A program made the position numbers and the translations under genes. This document shows, one piece after another, positions 32,490 to 44,352 of a stretch of 64,000 bases of DNA. The first letter of the stretch is position 1; each line of letters starts with the position of its first letter. The notes beneath the pieces are model-generated. The model worked only from the letters and a program-made list of their open reading frames with translations. It was not told the origin of the DNA and made no database searches. The stretch spans positions 637,102 through 701,101 of the forward strand of contig NW_003314304.1 in assembly GCF_000143415.4 (NCBI RefSeq), given 5' to 3'. Source of the stretch: Selaginella moellendorffii (Eukaryota; Streptophyta; Lycopodiopsida; Selaginellales; Selaginellaceae).

Positions 32490-34115
32490 ATGGAGGGGAA
32501 GCGCAAGCTCAGCGTGGCGATCTGCCATCCCGATCTAGGAATCGGTGAGAAATTCCAGCGATTTGCGAGCGGCTCGCCCGAATTGCGTGAATTCGCGTGT
32601 GCTTTCAGGGGGAGCAGAGCGGCTGATCGTCGACGCGGCGCTGGAGCTCAAGAACAACGGTCACGACGTCCGCGTTTTCACGGCGCATCACGATCCCCGG
32701 CGCTGTTTCGAGGAGACTGTGAATGGTAAGGACGAAAGCTTCGCTTTTTTCTCCAAGGTCGCTCCACGAATTTCTTTTCTTTTCTTTCAAGGGAGCTTTC
32801 CAGTGACAGTCTATGGAGATTTTCTGCCAAGGAACGTCTGGAACAAGCTCCACGCGATCTGTGCGTACATTCGCTGCGTCTTTGTTGCGGTGTGCATGGT
32901 TTTGTTCTGGCCAAAGTTTGACGTCGTCCTCGTCGATCAAGTCTCGGCAGTGATTCCTATACTCAAGATCAAGAGATCAAAGGTAAATTCTGTGCTAGAA
33001 AATCCTTTGCGCTGACCTCTATCCAGTTTCTCAACAGATAGTCTTTTACTGCCACTTTCCCGATTTGCTGCTGGCTCCACACACGACGACAATCAAGAGA
33101 TTGTACAGGAAGCCCATTGATTGGCTCGAAGAAACAACAACTGGTATAAAGTCGTGTCTTCTTCGCTCTGAGCTTGTGGCTTTTGGAAAACACGTATCCA
33201 TACAGGAATGGCCGATCGGATCCTAGTGAACAGTAATTTCACTGCGTCAACCTTCGCACGGACATTTCGAAAGCTCCACGCTCGAGGCTTGCGGCCGTCA
33301 GTTCTATACCCGGCGGTCGATGTCGAACAGTTTGCTTCGCTGCCAGAGAAAGCAAACGTGGATGGACTTCCCGCTGAAACGTAAGACTTTTGTTTTCTAG
33401 ATTCTAGAAATAACTTGGTCTTGCTGCAGGCCTTTTTTCCTTTCCATCAACCGGTTCGAGAGAAAGAAGAATGTGTCTTTGGCAGTCTCTGCTTTTGACA
33501 TTGTGTTGAGCCAGATCGAGAACACTCAGGTGAAGCTTGTCTTGGCTGGTATAGCGAAACTGCACATCCTTCTCTTTTACTTAACAGTGTCGTTTTATCC
33601 AGGAGGATTTGATAGACGCGTCACAGAGAATTGTGAAGTTCTGGACGACTTGCAAGATCTCGCTCGCAAACTCGGGATAAGCGAGCACGTCCTCTTTCTT
33701 CCCTCGTGCTCCACTCAAACAAGGGACGAACTCCTGGGATCTTGCGTGTGTGTCATCTACACACCGTCGGTAAGCCGAGCTTTTGCTTTCTCTTGGAGTT
33801 TTTTATCAGCTTTTCTCTGTGTCTGTGAAGGATGAACACTTCGGCATTGTCCCGTTGGAGGCCATGGCCGCAGGAAAACCAGTGATAGCATGTCGCAGCG
33901 GCGGACCAATGGAGAGCGTGCTGCACGCCAAGACTGGCTTCCTGTGCGACCCAAAGCCTGCGGCGTTCGCGTCGGCTATGCTCGAGTTTGTCAAGGATCC
34001 AAACCTCGCCAAGTCCATGGGAAGCTCTGCGCGGTCGCACGTCCGGGACAGATTCTCCAGGCAAACATTTGGCAGTAGGCTTGTCCAAGAGCTCTGGTGT
34101 GCTTTGTCGCGATAG
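32490..34115 (+). CDS. ALG2: ALG2-type alpha-1,3/1,6-mannosyltransferase, 404 aa
   Basis: Eight exons: 32490-32544, 32609-32725, 32792-32982, 33038-33143, 33206-33380, 33430-33548, 33603-33769, 33831-34115; 1215 nt in frame. GT4 glycosyltransferase acting on the cytosolic face of the ER, adding the second and third mannoses to the dolichol-linked N-glycan precursor. Seen in sequence: GGAERLIVDAALELKNNGHD at the N-terminal Rossmann half; a hydrophobic stretch around residues 80-105 (CVFVAVCMVLFW), which fits membrane association; IVFYCHFPDLLLA; ILVNSNFTASTFA; FFLSINRFERKKNV; and the EX7E motif EHFGIVPLE followed by AMAAGKPVIACRSGGP. Length is typical of ALG2. Fragments of this gene occur at 34929-35320, 43310-43530 and 53390-53560. 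Confidence 0.95.
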
Positions 34116-34439
34116 CTTTCGTCGAAGAGCAAAGCAAATGTTAGCGAGATTTTTTCTCAAAGCAAATGTTTGATCTTTGGCAAAGTGGAAAGCTTGCTCC
34201 TGCAAGAGAAAATGTGAGCCCGATTCGACTCCAAACAGCTTGCTCCCAGACAGAAGCTTGGGAAACGGAAACAAAAATCGATTTCTTTACAAGAAGAGCT
34301 CCACCCAGGAGGAATCAAAACATGAGGAGCCTGGAAGATCGGAGTGAGAAAGGAAAACCCTAAAGCTCTGTGTCAACGTTGCTTCCATCACTGGAAGAGA
34401 AAGAGCTTGAGGAAGAGGGAGGAGGGGAGGAAGAAGAGC
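34116..34439. other. Intergenic between convergent ALG2 and hydrophobic-protein genes
   Basis: 3' regions of both genes; no further gene seen. Confidence 0.55.
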
Positions 34440-34688
34440 TCATTTCTTCCCCAGCCCATAGCCCAGCGCGATGGCAACAGCTCCAAGACCAAGGGCAATT
34501 CCAACGCCGATGCATGCCAGCCCATCTCCGACAGAACCGCCCAGTGACTTCCCTCCAGCAGACAGAGCTTCTTTCACTTGGAGATTCTTCGCAGCGCCCT
34601 TGGGATCAAGCGCTCCGCCCAATTTGAACATGCCGTAGCCCGCAACGGCCGTGGCGCCGATGCTGATCACAACCTGCGGGACAGACAT
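34440..34688 (-). CDS. Small hydrophobic two-span protein, family member 1, 82 aa
   Basis: Starts MSVPQVVISIGATAVAGYGM, first hydrophobic segment; a polar middle (KEALSAGGKSLGGSVGDG) follows; then a second Gly/Ala-rich hydrophobic segment GLACIGVGIALGLGAVAIAL and a basic end GYGLGKK. Two likely membrane helices with many small residues suggest a tightly packed hairpin. Paralogues are at 35567-35836 and 51588-51848. The start at this Met is supported because all three paralogues align from here and each has a TTAGGGTTT telo-box 5-6 nt upstream of the ATG (34694-34702 here). The organelle and role are unknown; an organelle membrane location is only a guess. The ORF is open upstream for 18 codons, but that part is not conserved. 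Confidence 0.75.
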   Translation of the reverse strand: MSVPQVVISIGATAVAGYGMFKLGGALDPKGAAKNLQVKEALSAGGKSLGGSVGDGLACIGVGIALGLGAVAIALGYGLGKK

Positions 34689-34693
34689 TGCGA

Positions 34694-34702
34694 AAACCCT
34701 AA
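34694..34702 (-). promoter_or_regulatory. Telo-box upstream of hydrophobic protein 1
   Basis: AAACCCTAA on the plus strand, TTAGGGTTT in gene orientation, just before the start codon. The same motif at the same distance is found at 35842-35850 and 51854-51862. Confidence 0.6.
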
Positions 34703-34928
34703 GCCTGAGATGTTTAATCACAGCATATATACCCAGAATCATCTGTTGTTCCCACGCGGGAGGAGCGTGATGACGTGGACAAGCTAAACGACAAGAAAAA
34801 GGGCAGAGAATTTTTAATCTTTTTTAGGAAGCGCAAATGCCTGAGATTCGAACTCTCGCGTGGTAGCATGGTAACAGCATATTTTGTTTGAATTAATGAT
34901 CTAGCATTCTTTTGTGTCATTTTATCCA

Positions 34929-35320
34929 GTCTTGCAAAATTTTGTGCTCCACTCAACTAGGATCTTGTATGTGTGTTAAAGTTACTTGAGTTCTTATTGG
35001 CTTTTCTATCTGGTTGTGAAGGATGGACACTTTCACCTTGGCATTGCCATCATTGCATGCCATGGTATGGCCACAATGAGCATGTTAAAGTAGTGGACTA
35101 ATGGAGAGCATGTTGCATTAAGTGCTTTGCATTTAAGAGTGAAAGGGGATAAAGGTTTTTCTTTATCTTATAACTTTGATAATTAAGTTGAATTGTTGAA
35201 TATATTTTTCAACATCTTAGTTTTACTGCAGGTGCCAAGACAAGCTTGATGCTATATAGGCTGCATTTATGTTAGTTATGCTTGAGTTTATCAAGGATCC
35301 TAATCTTGCCGAAGTACATA
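34929..35320 (+). pseudogene. ALG2 pseudogene fragment (end of exon 7, intron 7, exon 8)
   Basis: Diverged copy of 33705-34010. It keeps TGTGCTCCACTCAA, the exon 7 end, the intron 7 sequence ending in TGTGAAG, the GATG.ACACTT start of exon 8, and near 35275-35310 the block encoding MLEFIKDPNLA. The presence of intron sequence shows it is a genomic duplicate, not a processed copy. It contains stops and an AT-rich insert. The hydrophobic-protein gene that follows is also duplicated, so the pair was copied together. Confidence 0.85.
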
Positions 35321-35566
35321 AGAAGTTTAGATATCTCATGAAAGATAAAAACAAGTAAAGCATGTAAGTGGATTTCCTCTTTGGAAAACTTGTGAGACAT
35401 TAGATTTCTCTCACAAGTTCTTAACTGTAATTTTTTCATACTTAATGAATATTTACAAGTACTATAAATCAATTAGAACACGATGATTAAATTAAGTTAA
35501 ACCATACTAAAAAATAGCCTCAAATTAAATGATGAAAGCAACTTATTTTGGTATGATTGGCAGCAA

Positions 35567-35836
35567 CTAAGAAGGCAAGCATTTCTTCCCCAGTCCATAG
35601 CCCAGCGCGATGGCAACAGCTCCAAGACTGATAGCAAGTCCAACCCCGATGCATGCCAGCCCATCCCATGCAGCTCCTTGCATGTCGATAGAAGTGCCCA
35701 GTGACTTCCCTCCAGTAGAAAGAGTTTCTTTCACTTCCACATTCTTCAAAACACTCTTAAGATGAAGCATGCTGTAGCCTGCAATGATCGTGGCAATCGT
35801 GGCCCCGATGCTGATCACAACTTGCCAAGAACACAT
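35567..35836 (-). CDS. Small hydrophobic two-span protein, family member 2, 89 aa
   Basis: MCSWQVVISIGATIATIIAG, then a polar centre (KETLSTGGKSLGTSIDMQG), then GLACIGVGLAISLGAVAIAL and GYGLGKKCLPS. Compared with member 1 it has insertions in the first helix and the centre, and three to four extra C-terminal residues. A telo-box (35842-35850) lies 5 nt upstream of the start. Directly downstream on the same strand (35531-35580) is sequence shared with the cysteine-rich gene at 56048-56335. It follows the ALG2 fragment, so it arose by tandem duplication of the ALG2/hydrophobic pair. All codons are intact, so it may be active. Confidence 0.7.
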   Translation of the reverse strand: MCSWQVVISIGATIATIIAGYSMLHLKSVLKNVEVKETLSTGGKSLGTSIDMQGAAWDGLACIGVGLAISLGAVAIALGYGLGKKCLPS

Positions 35837-35896
35837 TGCAAAAACCCTAAAATTGAGATGTTTAATCATTCTTCTAGGCATGTCAACCCTCAAAAC

Positions 35897-37569
35897 AAAG
35901 AAAAATTAGAAAAACCAAGAAAAATAAGTAAAGATGGAAAGATCTCACTACCAAAAGAGCAAATAGTGAAAGTGGCTTCTATGAAAGTGATGATGATGGA
36001 AGCATTCCAGGAGGACACAAGGCATCCTGTAGAAGGCCTGGAATGTTGCTGAAATTGGCTGAATCGCCCTGAAGTGTTAGATCACCTTAAGAATGCCTGA
36101 GGTGGCAAATAGTGTCACTGTAAGAGAATCTAGGATGCTAGCATTGCCTGGAAGGATGGAAGCCTCCTCAAGATGGTAGAAATTGTCTCTAGAGAGCTGA
36201 AGAAATTGTCATGTGTTGTTGATGAAGATCTGGTGGCCAGATGAAGTGTCAACAATGTCAAAAAATGCCTTGAGTGTTGTAGCAAGATGAAATCATGACC
36301 TAGCCATGAACCTGAGTCTGGGAAGAGCTGAAACGAGGTGTCAAGTTGGGAGAATCTCCAAGGAAAAGTCGAAATGCTACTGGAAAATGCCCACCACCTT
36401 TATGTCATGGTTGTATCCCAAGCAAGTAGCAAGGCTAGATTGCAGCTCTAGAGTGAGAAGTACCACCACGAGAGTAGTCATTAAGCTAGAGAGTCAAAAG
36501 TGTACTCAAAGAGACTGAAGAAGTCATGCTCTCCAAAGTGTTGTTGATGCCTTGTATGTTGGTTTCATTGACAGCTCCAAAGCTGCCATGTACCACATGA
36601 AACTACTCCATCTCAATGTGGTTGCCAAGCTTCCAAGATTGCATGGTAAAGTACATGCATATTGGGGAATTCCCTATAAAGGTAGAGTTAATATGCAATA
36701 AGAAACTTAGGGGTGGATATAAGCTTCACATGTAAGCTCCACCCTATGAGAACAAGTCAAAAACTTCATGACTACAGCAAATACCACTCCTAGGCATTTG
36801 CTAGAGGCAATTGAAGATAGTTGCTTCTCTAGAAGAAAGTGGTCAAATAGTGGTTTTTCAATCCCAATAGCCACCACTCATCAACTTCATCTGCAAGAAT
36901 TGCTTCTGGATCCCCCACAACAACAAATGTGTCACAAACTCATATCTTGTGGTTGTTGATGTCCAAGCTCAAATGCAATGCATCCAAACTCTGTGTTGGT
37001 GTTGAGAGATCCTCGGTATGAGTCCCTTGTGACTTCTCAAATGGTCCTGGAGTTGGAAAAGTGCCTGGAAAATCCACCACTTGGACAAATTCCTCACTGT
37101 GCTACAATGAAGGAATCAATGTGAAATCCCCAGATTTATTGAAGCACAAGGATCTCTAAAATTTTGTAGTGATGGTAGAGAATTCAAGTGTTGACGTAGT
37201 CCAATCCATGTTGAAGAAGTCAATCATATTGCACTCAACAACTTGGATCTCTGGCAGTGTGTCATCCTCGATAAGTTTCGGGAAAAGAACCTTGAGAGCT
37301 TGGTCAACTTCAGTGATGGAAGAAGCATCCACTTGAGACAAGTTGGATAGAAGTATAGAAAGACTATGGGCATTGAAAAGAGTTTTTGCATAGACACCAT
37401 CGGTGATCATTAATTCTCCTTTGGCCAAAGTTGTTGTGCAAGTAGTAGCAAGATGCCACAGACATCCCAGGATGGAGTCCTTCAACTTCCTAGATACTAG
37501 CTATTAGAAGTCCATAACAAGGAAATCCAGCATGGAAACCACTCCTTACACTGAGATCTTAACATTCTG
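35897..37569. other. Decayed repeat DNA, no supported gene
   Basis: Moderately AT-rich DNA with short open frames lacking recognisable domains. Its position downstream of a minus-strand gag/protease relic suggests that it is the polymerase part of the same dead element, but I could not confirm reverse transcriptase motifs. Confidence 0.4.
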
Positions 37570-38400
37570 GCAAATGCCCGCTAGGACTGTTGAGTGATTG
37601 CAAATGTTTTGAGGATGATAGTTGTGTTAACAGCCACTTCCAAACCACTAGAGTGTGCCAAGTCAAGGGAAATGATGTTGCTCTAGGATCCAGAATCAAG
37701 TAATGCTTGTGTTGTCAAGGATTTATCACCAATCTGGACCTCTGCAAAGAATGCTCCGGGATCTTGAGTGGTCTGAGTGTTGACAATATGTATGTTATGC
37801 TAAGGTTACATGGGGATACCTGAGGACTTGGCAAAATCCTCCATCTAAGAAGGAAAACCAAGTATGCATCGCAATTGGATTGGAGTGCTAGCAATCTAAG
37901 CAAGAACCTTCTGTAGGACCTGATAAAGAGTGAAGGGCAGCTAGGAGACCCCACCCAAAAAGTCAAATGAATTTTCAATTGTTGGATCCAAAGTTGTGGC
38001 CAAGGATGTGGGTAGTGCTGCAAATACCGAAGCATGGGGTAATTTGCATGTTATAAGAGATGGTGAAGTTTTGGAAATTGGAGCTAGATCCTTCAATATC
38101 TAGGGCTGGTGAAGAAACTTTCTTGTGCCCCTTAGTCACCGCAACCATTTTATAACTGTCCTCTACAATGTAAACTATGCTTACATGCATTGGTGTCTTC
38201 CCACAACTCGAAGAAGGGGTGTCTTCAATCACTTTTTGCTTTAGTTGTTGCTAGTATCTATTTGTTGGCCATGGAAGAGATGTATTGCCTGCTAAAGGCT
38301 GTTGCTAAACATGCTAAATGGCTGAAGTTCTAGGTGAAGCTTCCAACATCTCTTTATGCTATACGTTGTAACATTGCAATGCAAGCAATACCAAAAATGA
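37570..38400 (-). mobile_element. Decayed Ty3/gypsy-like gag-protease region
   Basis: On the minus strand a gag-type zinc-knuckle remnant (CLHCNVTTYSIKRCWKLH, about 38325-38400) is followed, toward lower coordinates, by a retropepsin segment with FFAEVQIGDKSLTTQALLDS, then GS, a stop and SNIISLDLAHSSGLEV (about 37640-37760). The LLDSGS active-site motif and the order gag then protease are typical of plant gypsy elements. Stops occur within the protease and between the pieces. The element's ends were not found. Confidence 0.7.
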
Positions 38401-39660
38401 GAAGGGTGTCTTAGTCTTTCTACTTGTTGTAAGTGGCATGCTCTACACTCCTTAAGTAGCTTCTCCTGCATTTATTGCTACTATTAGATGATCTCCTTGT
38501 ATCTTGCAAGTTTTGACAATGCCTTCTCGATTACCAAGTCATTCTTGTGCAGGGCTAGAGAAGAACAAACCACAGCAACACATAAGCTCTCATCTGAGGG
38601 TGGGAGGAATGCCTCCTCTACTTTAGAAATCTTGAGCTCTTAGAGAGGATCCAGTTCCAAAGGCTCTACTACAGCAAATGCCTCATGACATATCTAAAAC
38701 TCTTGCTTAAGCATCTTGCTTTGGAAATTTCCCTTGACGCTAGAGATGAATGCAATGATGCCATGAGGTTCATTTGTGATAACCTTCCGCTAAACAAACT
38801 CCTGCAAACAAATCTATGAGTAAGCAATTCGCCAATCGCTACTAATCAAAGTGACCCCAGAAAGATGCTTTGAATATGGAGTAGTTAGCCATGTCTGCGT
38901 CTAAGAGCATGCCTACTCATGCTGTTGCTTGGCTAGTGAATGATCATGAGAAGTTGTGGAACTTGTGATTATCCTTGACAACACCATTCAATATGCAATA
39001 TTGCTCAAAATGAATGATATGTGTCTTGGCAGAGATGTCACTATGTCAGTGCCAGAATTGCGAGCTTAGAGTGCTAGAAATTTGTCATGAAAACAAAGGA
39101 ACACAATAAACAAAACTTCATGCATGTAGCCAAATACTCTATGAAAAAAATCACTCTTTAGCTCGTTGCAAAAAGGATGCCACAGTGCACAAGAAAGAAA
39201 AACCAGAATTGATACCCCAATCACGAGAAATCGTTAGAAGAGGGTAATATAAAAAATGAATACAAGAATGAGAAAATCTTTAAGCTAGAATTCAAGATCT
39301 CTCTCAATTTCCCAAGAAAACTTTCCATTCTCTTAAGAAAACTAAATTAGCTTGTCACACTAGGTTCATTAACTGTTGGGGCATCTTTTACCCAACCATT
39401 GATCCATCCCTCACATAAATGTTTGCAAACTCATAGATCCAAACTCAAGTGTAAGAGGAAATGGAAAGGAACCCAATTTTCAAGCCTCTCATGGGCTTAT
39501 ATACAAGGATGACAGAATATTATAAGGATATGGAATATTTCCTATGCTCTCTCAAGCTAGAATCTAAGCCATGATGCGAGGAGAAAGCAGTAATGAGCTA
39601 GTGTCCAATAAACACACTTGAGAGAGGCAACACTTTACCATATAGACTATGCCATGTCCA
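38401..39660. other. Decayed repeat DNA
   Basis: Probably the 5' part of the same dead element. No recognisable domain or intact frame. Confidence 0.35.
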
Positions 39661-39666
39661 CACCAT

Positions 39667-39988
39667 GGAGGATAGTTAGACCATGAATGAATGCCTACTT
39701 AGGCATTCTACAAGCCAATTACCAACTCACCTCCCATCCTGGGGTTGAAATGCATGGATGGAGTGGTGGTGGAAGATTAATAAGGGATGCAACATCTCGC
39801 CTAGGATTTGTACCAAACATTGTATATGGCACAGCCATGGACCACAGCAAAGGAATTGTATTTCCCAATCCACCTAATCATATGTCCTCTCAAAGCCAAG
39901 AAGCCATATCACAATTTGTTGGAGGATAGTTGGACCATGAACAAACACCTACTTAGGCATTTTATAAGAGCAATTGACCAGTCACTGA
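39667..39988 (+). repeat. Pair of direct repeats of about 67 bp, 254 bp apart
   Basis: GGAGGATAGTTAGACCATGA with CCTACTTAGGCATT at 39667-39733 recurs with several mismatches at 39921-39988. They may be terminal repeats of a small element or a chance tandem duplication. The ORF between them has no known domain. Confidence 0.5.
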
Positions 39989-40871
39989 CTCACTCAAATT
40001 CAAACTCAAAAATTGATGTAGCTATGCCAAGATGGAGGGAAACTTCCTTAAAAATCCGTTATAAATCCTATTGTGGGTTTGATGCCAATCACTCTATGCT
40101 ATCTAAAGGGGAGAGCATAGTTGAAGTATTTGGATTGTGTTCTCCAACATTATATGATCCATTTTCTTAATACCCCTAGGATATTTCTTTGCTTATAAGA
40201 ATTTGTGAATCCCTTGAAGGACTTGGGGTGAGTACAACTTGAGGACTTCAAAAATAATTCTCTTAATAAGCACTTGTTTTTATGCTAGTAAGCTCATTTC
40301 TTTTCCACAAGATTTTCTAACTCATAGCAAGTTTTTGAAGCTGTCAAAGAGTGAGAAAAATATGACTGTAGATGTTACTTGCCTAGTTGTTATCCTGATA
40401 AGGCAATAAGCTTAGAAACATCTAGGATAAAAGAAAAATGACTGATCAAAAGGGGATACAATAGTCTAGTCTTCAGAAATTAAAATATTGTAAATCATAA
40501 GATACATCCACCAACCTTGCCATATATGCTGCCAAATCATGGAAAACAACAAAAGTTATAAGATCTAAAGGACAGAACGAGCTGTTAGGTTGGCATTATA
40601 TGTCACAGATGTCAGGTATATACAATCAGCTAGACAATTTCATCTATTGGGCAGCACAAGAAATAGATTACAGATTAGCTTGAATTTGACTATTAACAAT
40701 AGGGTTTTTAAACATCGTACAGTACAACTTGAGTACAAACTGTACTAAACACAACTCCATCCATCTATCCTTTCTTTTGTCTTTTGTTCCCTTTTTCATT
40801 TCTTTATATAATTTCATCTAAATTGCTATAAGTATAATAATATGTAGCTTGTTAAACTTAGATTATTTGTA
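39989..40871. other. AT-rich gene-free DNA
   Basis: No gene seen; this is the upstream flank of the lectin-like gene. Confidence 0.45.
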
Positions 40872-41874
<1,003 letters not shown>

Positions 41875-41895
41875 ATAGACATATAGCTAGGGTTG

Positions 41896-43194
41896 ATGGC
41901 GAGAAGGATCCTGCAGTGCGCTGCCAAAGCTGAGAACCTGTTCTACAACAGAAAAAAGGAGCTTGATGATCTCACTAAGCTATGCAAAACCGGTAGTATG
42001 GTGTTGATCACTGGTCCACAGGACTCGGGGAACAGAGTTTGCGAGGAGGCAGGAGATAAGTGGCCAAGGCCACCCTATCTACCTCAACATGAGGGCAGGA
42101 ACATTCAGCACTGCAGCCAACTTTGCGAAGGAGCTCGAGCCTCAGCTGAATCCCTTTCTGGCAGCAGCGGCCGAGTATGCCAAGACCATCCCAATGGCAG
42201 ACAATGTTGCAGCCTCTGCAGGTGGGCTAAGCGAACACATTCAAGCTGTGGAGCGCACTCCAGATACAGATTTGCAGGCTTTATTGAAAAGCATCCGCGG
42301 CCTTCTATTCTCTTGGAGACGACGTTTAACATCTCGCAAAGACACGGCCCTCCCGACCTTGATCATTGACGAGGCACACAGACTCCTCGAATGGAGCCTC
42401 GCACCGGAGGAGCAACAACACCTGAAGACCTTGATGGCTTATTTCATCATGATTACCAAGGAGCGCCAGGAGGCCAATGTGATTCTCTGCACCTCGGAAG
42501 ACTTCTTCAGAGGCTTGACTCGCGTGTTGGCCCCGAGAGGTATCAGCCGAGGATGGTCGGTGACCTTACTGAGGAGCAGGCTCGGAAATTTTTCCTGATG
42601 GCATTACTTGACGGCTGGGTTGCTGATGGATACAAGTTTCCCGAGGATTTGTGGAAGGAGATCTTTTCTCTCGTTGGTGGAAGAACGTTGCTCTTAAGTC
42701 GGCTGGCGCTGAATCTGAGTTCGTATCTGGAGGACGAGTCTCTTTTACGAAAAGCATGGGCGTCTGAATGCAAGATACTGGTGGATGCAACTCACCAGAA
42801 AGTTGAAATGGGCTTTGGACCTATGGACTTTCAAGGTAACGTGGACAGGGATAGACCGTGCTGGAGCGTCGAAGACTACGAAGCAGTGTTGAGGGAACTG
42901 TCACGGGCTGAGGGTGGTGTCGTCTCTGTGCAGTACCTCATGGGCTACAAAATAGTTTCCGAGGCGGCTCTCCACAGCATGGTACAGCACAGCTTCCTGC
43001 ACTATCGTTCTTCCTTGTGTCCGTGGGCGGACGACTTGGCATGGTACAAAGGAAAGTGGCCTATTGTCATGGCCCCGTCCCTTCCACGTTTCCATGCGAT
43101 GGTGTCAATCATAGAGGTAAGATGCTGCTCTTTTAGCTTTTCTACGACATAACAATGTGTGTCTACACAGGAACGTGCTAAATGTGCTATGTAA
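41896..43194 (+). pseudogene. P-loop ATPase pseudogene, copy A
   Basis: Copy of the gene at 51960-53272. The start [20 protein letters not shown] and KTGSMVLITGPQDSG are intact, but about 16 bp covering the Walker A lysine-serine and following codons are lost, shifting the frame at about 42030. The Walker B LIIDEAH stays readable. A second indel near 42510-42525 shifts the frame again. The C-terminal half to HAMVSIIE and the splice donor (GTAAGA) with a tiny last exon (43171-43194, ERAKCAM) are preserved. It cannot make a working ATPase. Confidence 0.88.
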
Positions 43195-43309
43195 CAGGTA
43201 TTCCAAATTACTTCCATATCAAGTTTTCTGATTCTAATCACACAAGTATTTCTTTCTATTCATTTCATGTTAAACACTTGTTTATGAATGAGGTTTAAGC
43301 TAGATCAGG

Positions 43310-43530
43310 GGAATGGAGGGGAAACGTTACCATCCCGTTTGCTCCTTTGAAAGGAGCTTTCCAGTGACAATATGGAGGTTTTCTGCCAAGGAACGTCCAA
43401 GCTCCATGCAATCTGTGCATACATTCGCTCATAATTTTGTTCTGGCCAAAGTTTGCCGTCGTCCTCGTTGATCAAGTCGATTCCTATATTTAAGATCAAG
43501 AGATCAAAAGTTAATAGAATGATCTTTATC
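43310..43530 (+). pseudogene. ALG2 5' fragment (copy A)
   Basis: Begins GGGGAATGGAGGGGAAACG, matching the ALG2 start region, then jumps to ALG2 exon 3 (TTTCCAGTGACA, TTTTCTGCCAAGGAACGT, TTCTGGCCAAAGTTTG) with internal deletions and ends near the exon 3 border. A scrap of intron-like sequence before exon 3 suggests a genomic origin. The same fragment is in copy B at 53390-53560, so it predates the duplication. Confidence 0.8.
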
Positions 43531-43718
43531 CATCAACATATTTTAAAATCTCAAGAGTTTAGAAAAATGGAAATTGACATCCCAAGCAATGTTTCCTGAA
43601 CTTGTTAGCTCCAGCGAATCCAGCCTTCTTTGTAGCATAACTGATATTTGAGATAGGACGTGTCCATTTGCAAGATGGAGAAAATGGACTTAGTTGAATT
43701 AATTGTTATATCCAAAAG

Positions 43719-43790
43719 GTGGCTGTAGTTTACTGGTGAGAATTCCACGTTGTGGCTGTGGAGACCTGGGCTCGAATCCCAGCAGCCACA
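43719..43790 (+). tRNA. tRNA-His: tRNA-His (GTG)
   Basis: 72-nt cloverleaf. The acceptor stem GTGGCTG pairs with CAGCCAC, followed by discriminator A. The D-arm region is TAGTTTACTGGTGAGA. The anticodon arm is CCACG-TTGTGGC-TGTGG with anticodon GTG. The T arm is CTGGG-CTCGAAT-CCCAG. The sequence is very close to plant tRNA-His as I remember it. It lies 31 bp before the PPR start in copy A. In copy B the D and anticodon arms are deleted. Confidence 0.9.
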
Positions 43791-43821
43791 CTCATTTTGT
43801 TAGCCCATCTAGCCTTGACTA

Positions 43822-44352
43822 ATGCTGACTAGGAATCACTGGCTTCAGCTGATACAGTCATGCAGCTCACTATCCAATGCAAGACAGATCTATTCAAGCC
43901 TACCCAGCTCTGATATTTATTTGGCAAACAAGCTCGTAGAAATGTATGGAAGATGCGGCAGCCATTATCATGCCCAGCTAGTCTTTGATCAAATCCAGCC
44001 AAAAGACTCATTCAGCTGCGATTTGATGCTCACTGCTGACCTGAGAAACGGGAGCTTTTCTTTGATCAAATCCAGCCAAAAGACTCATTCAGCTGCGATT
44101 TGATGCTCACTGCTGACCTGAGAAACGGGAGCTTTTCTTTGATCAAATCCAGCCAAAAGACTCATTCAGCTGCGATTTGATGCTCACTGCTGACCTGAGA
44201 AACAGGAGCTTTGACGAGGCCAAGCGGTTCTTCAGCTCCATTCCTCACAAAACTGCTGTTGCAAGGACTGTGATGCTGAACGTATTTGCCAAAAATAGGG
44301 ATCTCCTGCAGGCCAAAGAGATTTTTGATCGTATGCCTGAGAGAGATTTTGG
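43822..44352 (+). pseudogene. PPR pseudogene, copy A (truncated, with triplication)
   Basis: Copy of the first part of the PPR gene at 53822. The start MLTRNHWLQLIQSCSSLS is intact and the frame is open to about 44000. A 77-bp segment is then present three times in tandem, and since 77 is not a multiple of three the frame is lost. Homology ends within IFDRMPERD at about 44352, where it is fused to sequence matching 58673. Some codons (CDLMLTADLRN for WDLMLTAYLRN) also show decay. Confidence 0.92.
43984..44214 (+). repeat. 77-bp tandem repeat, three copies
   Basis: Starts TTTGATCAAATCCAGCCAAA at 43984, 44061 and 44138. Units 1 and 2 appear identical; unit 3 has one change near its end. The junctions share CTTT with the next sequence, suggesting slippage or microhomology. 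Copy B has a single unit. Confidence 0.95.

Noticed and set aside
34826-34905. tRNA-like sequence on the minus strand (T-loop GTTCGAATC, possible anticodon GTT)
   Set aside because: The T stem pairs poorly, no D arm is present and the acceptor ends do not pair well. At most a tRNA-derived scrap.
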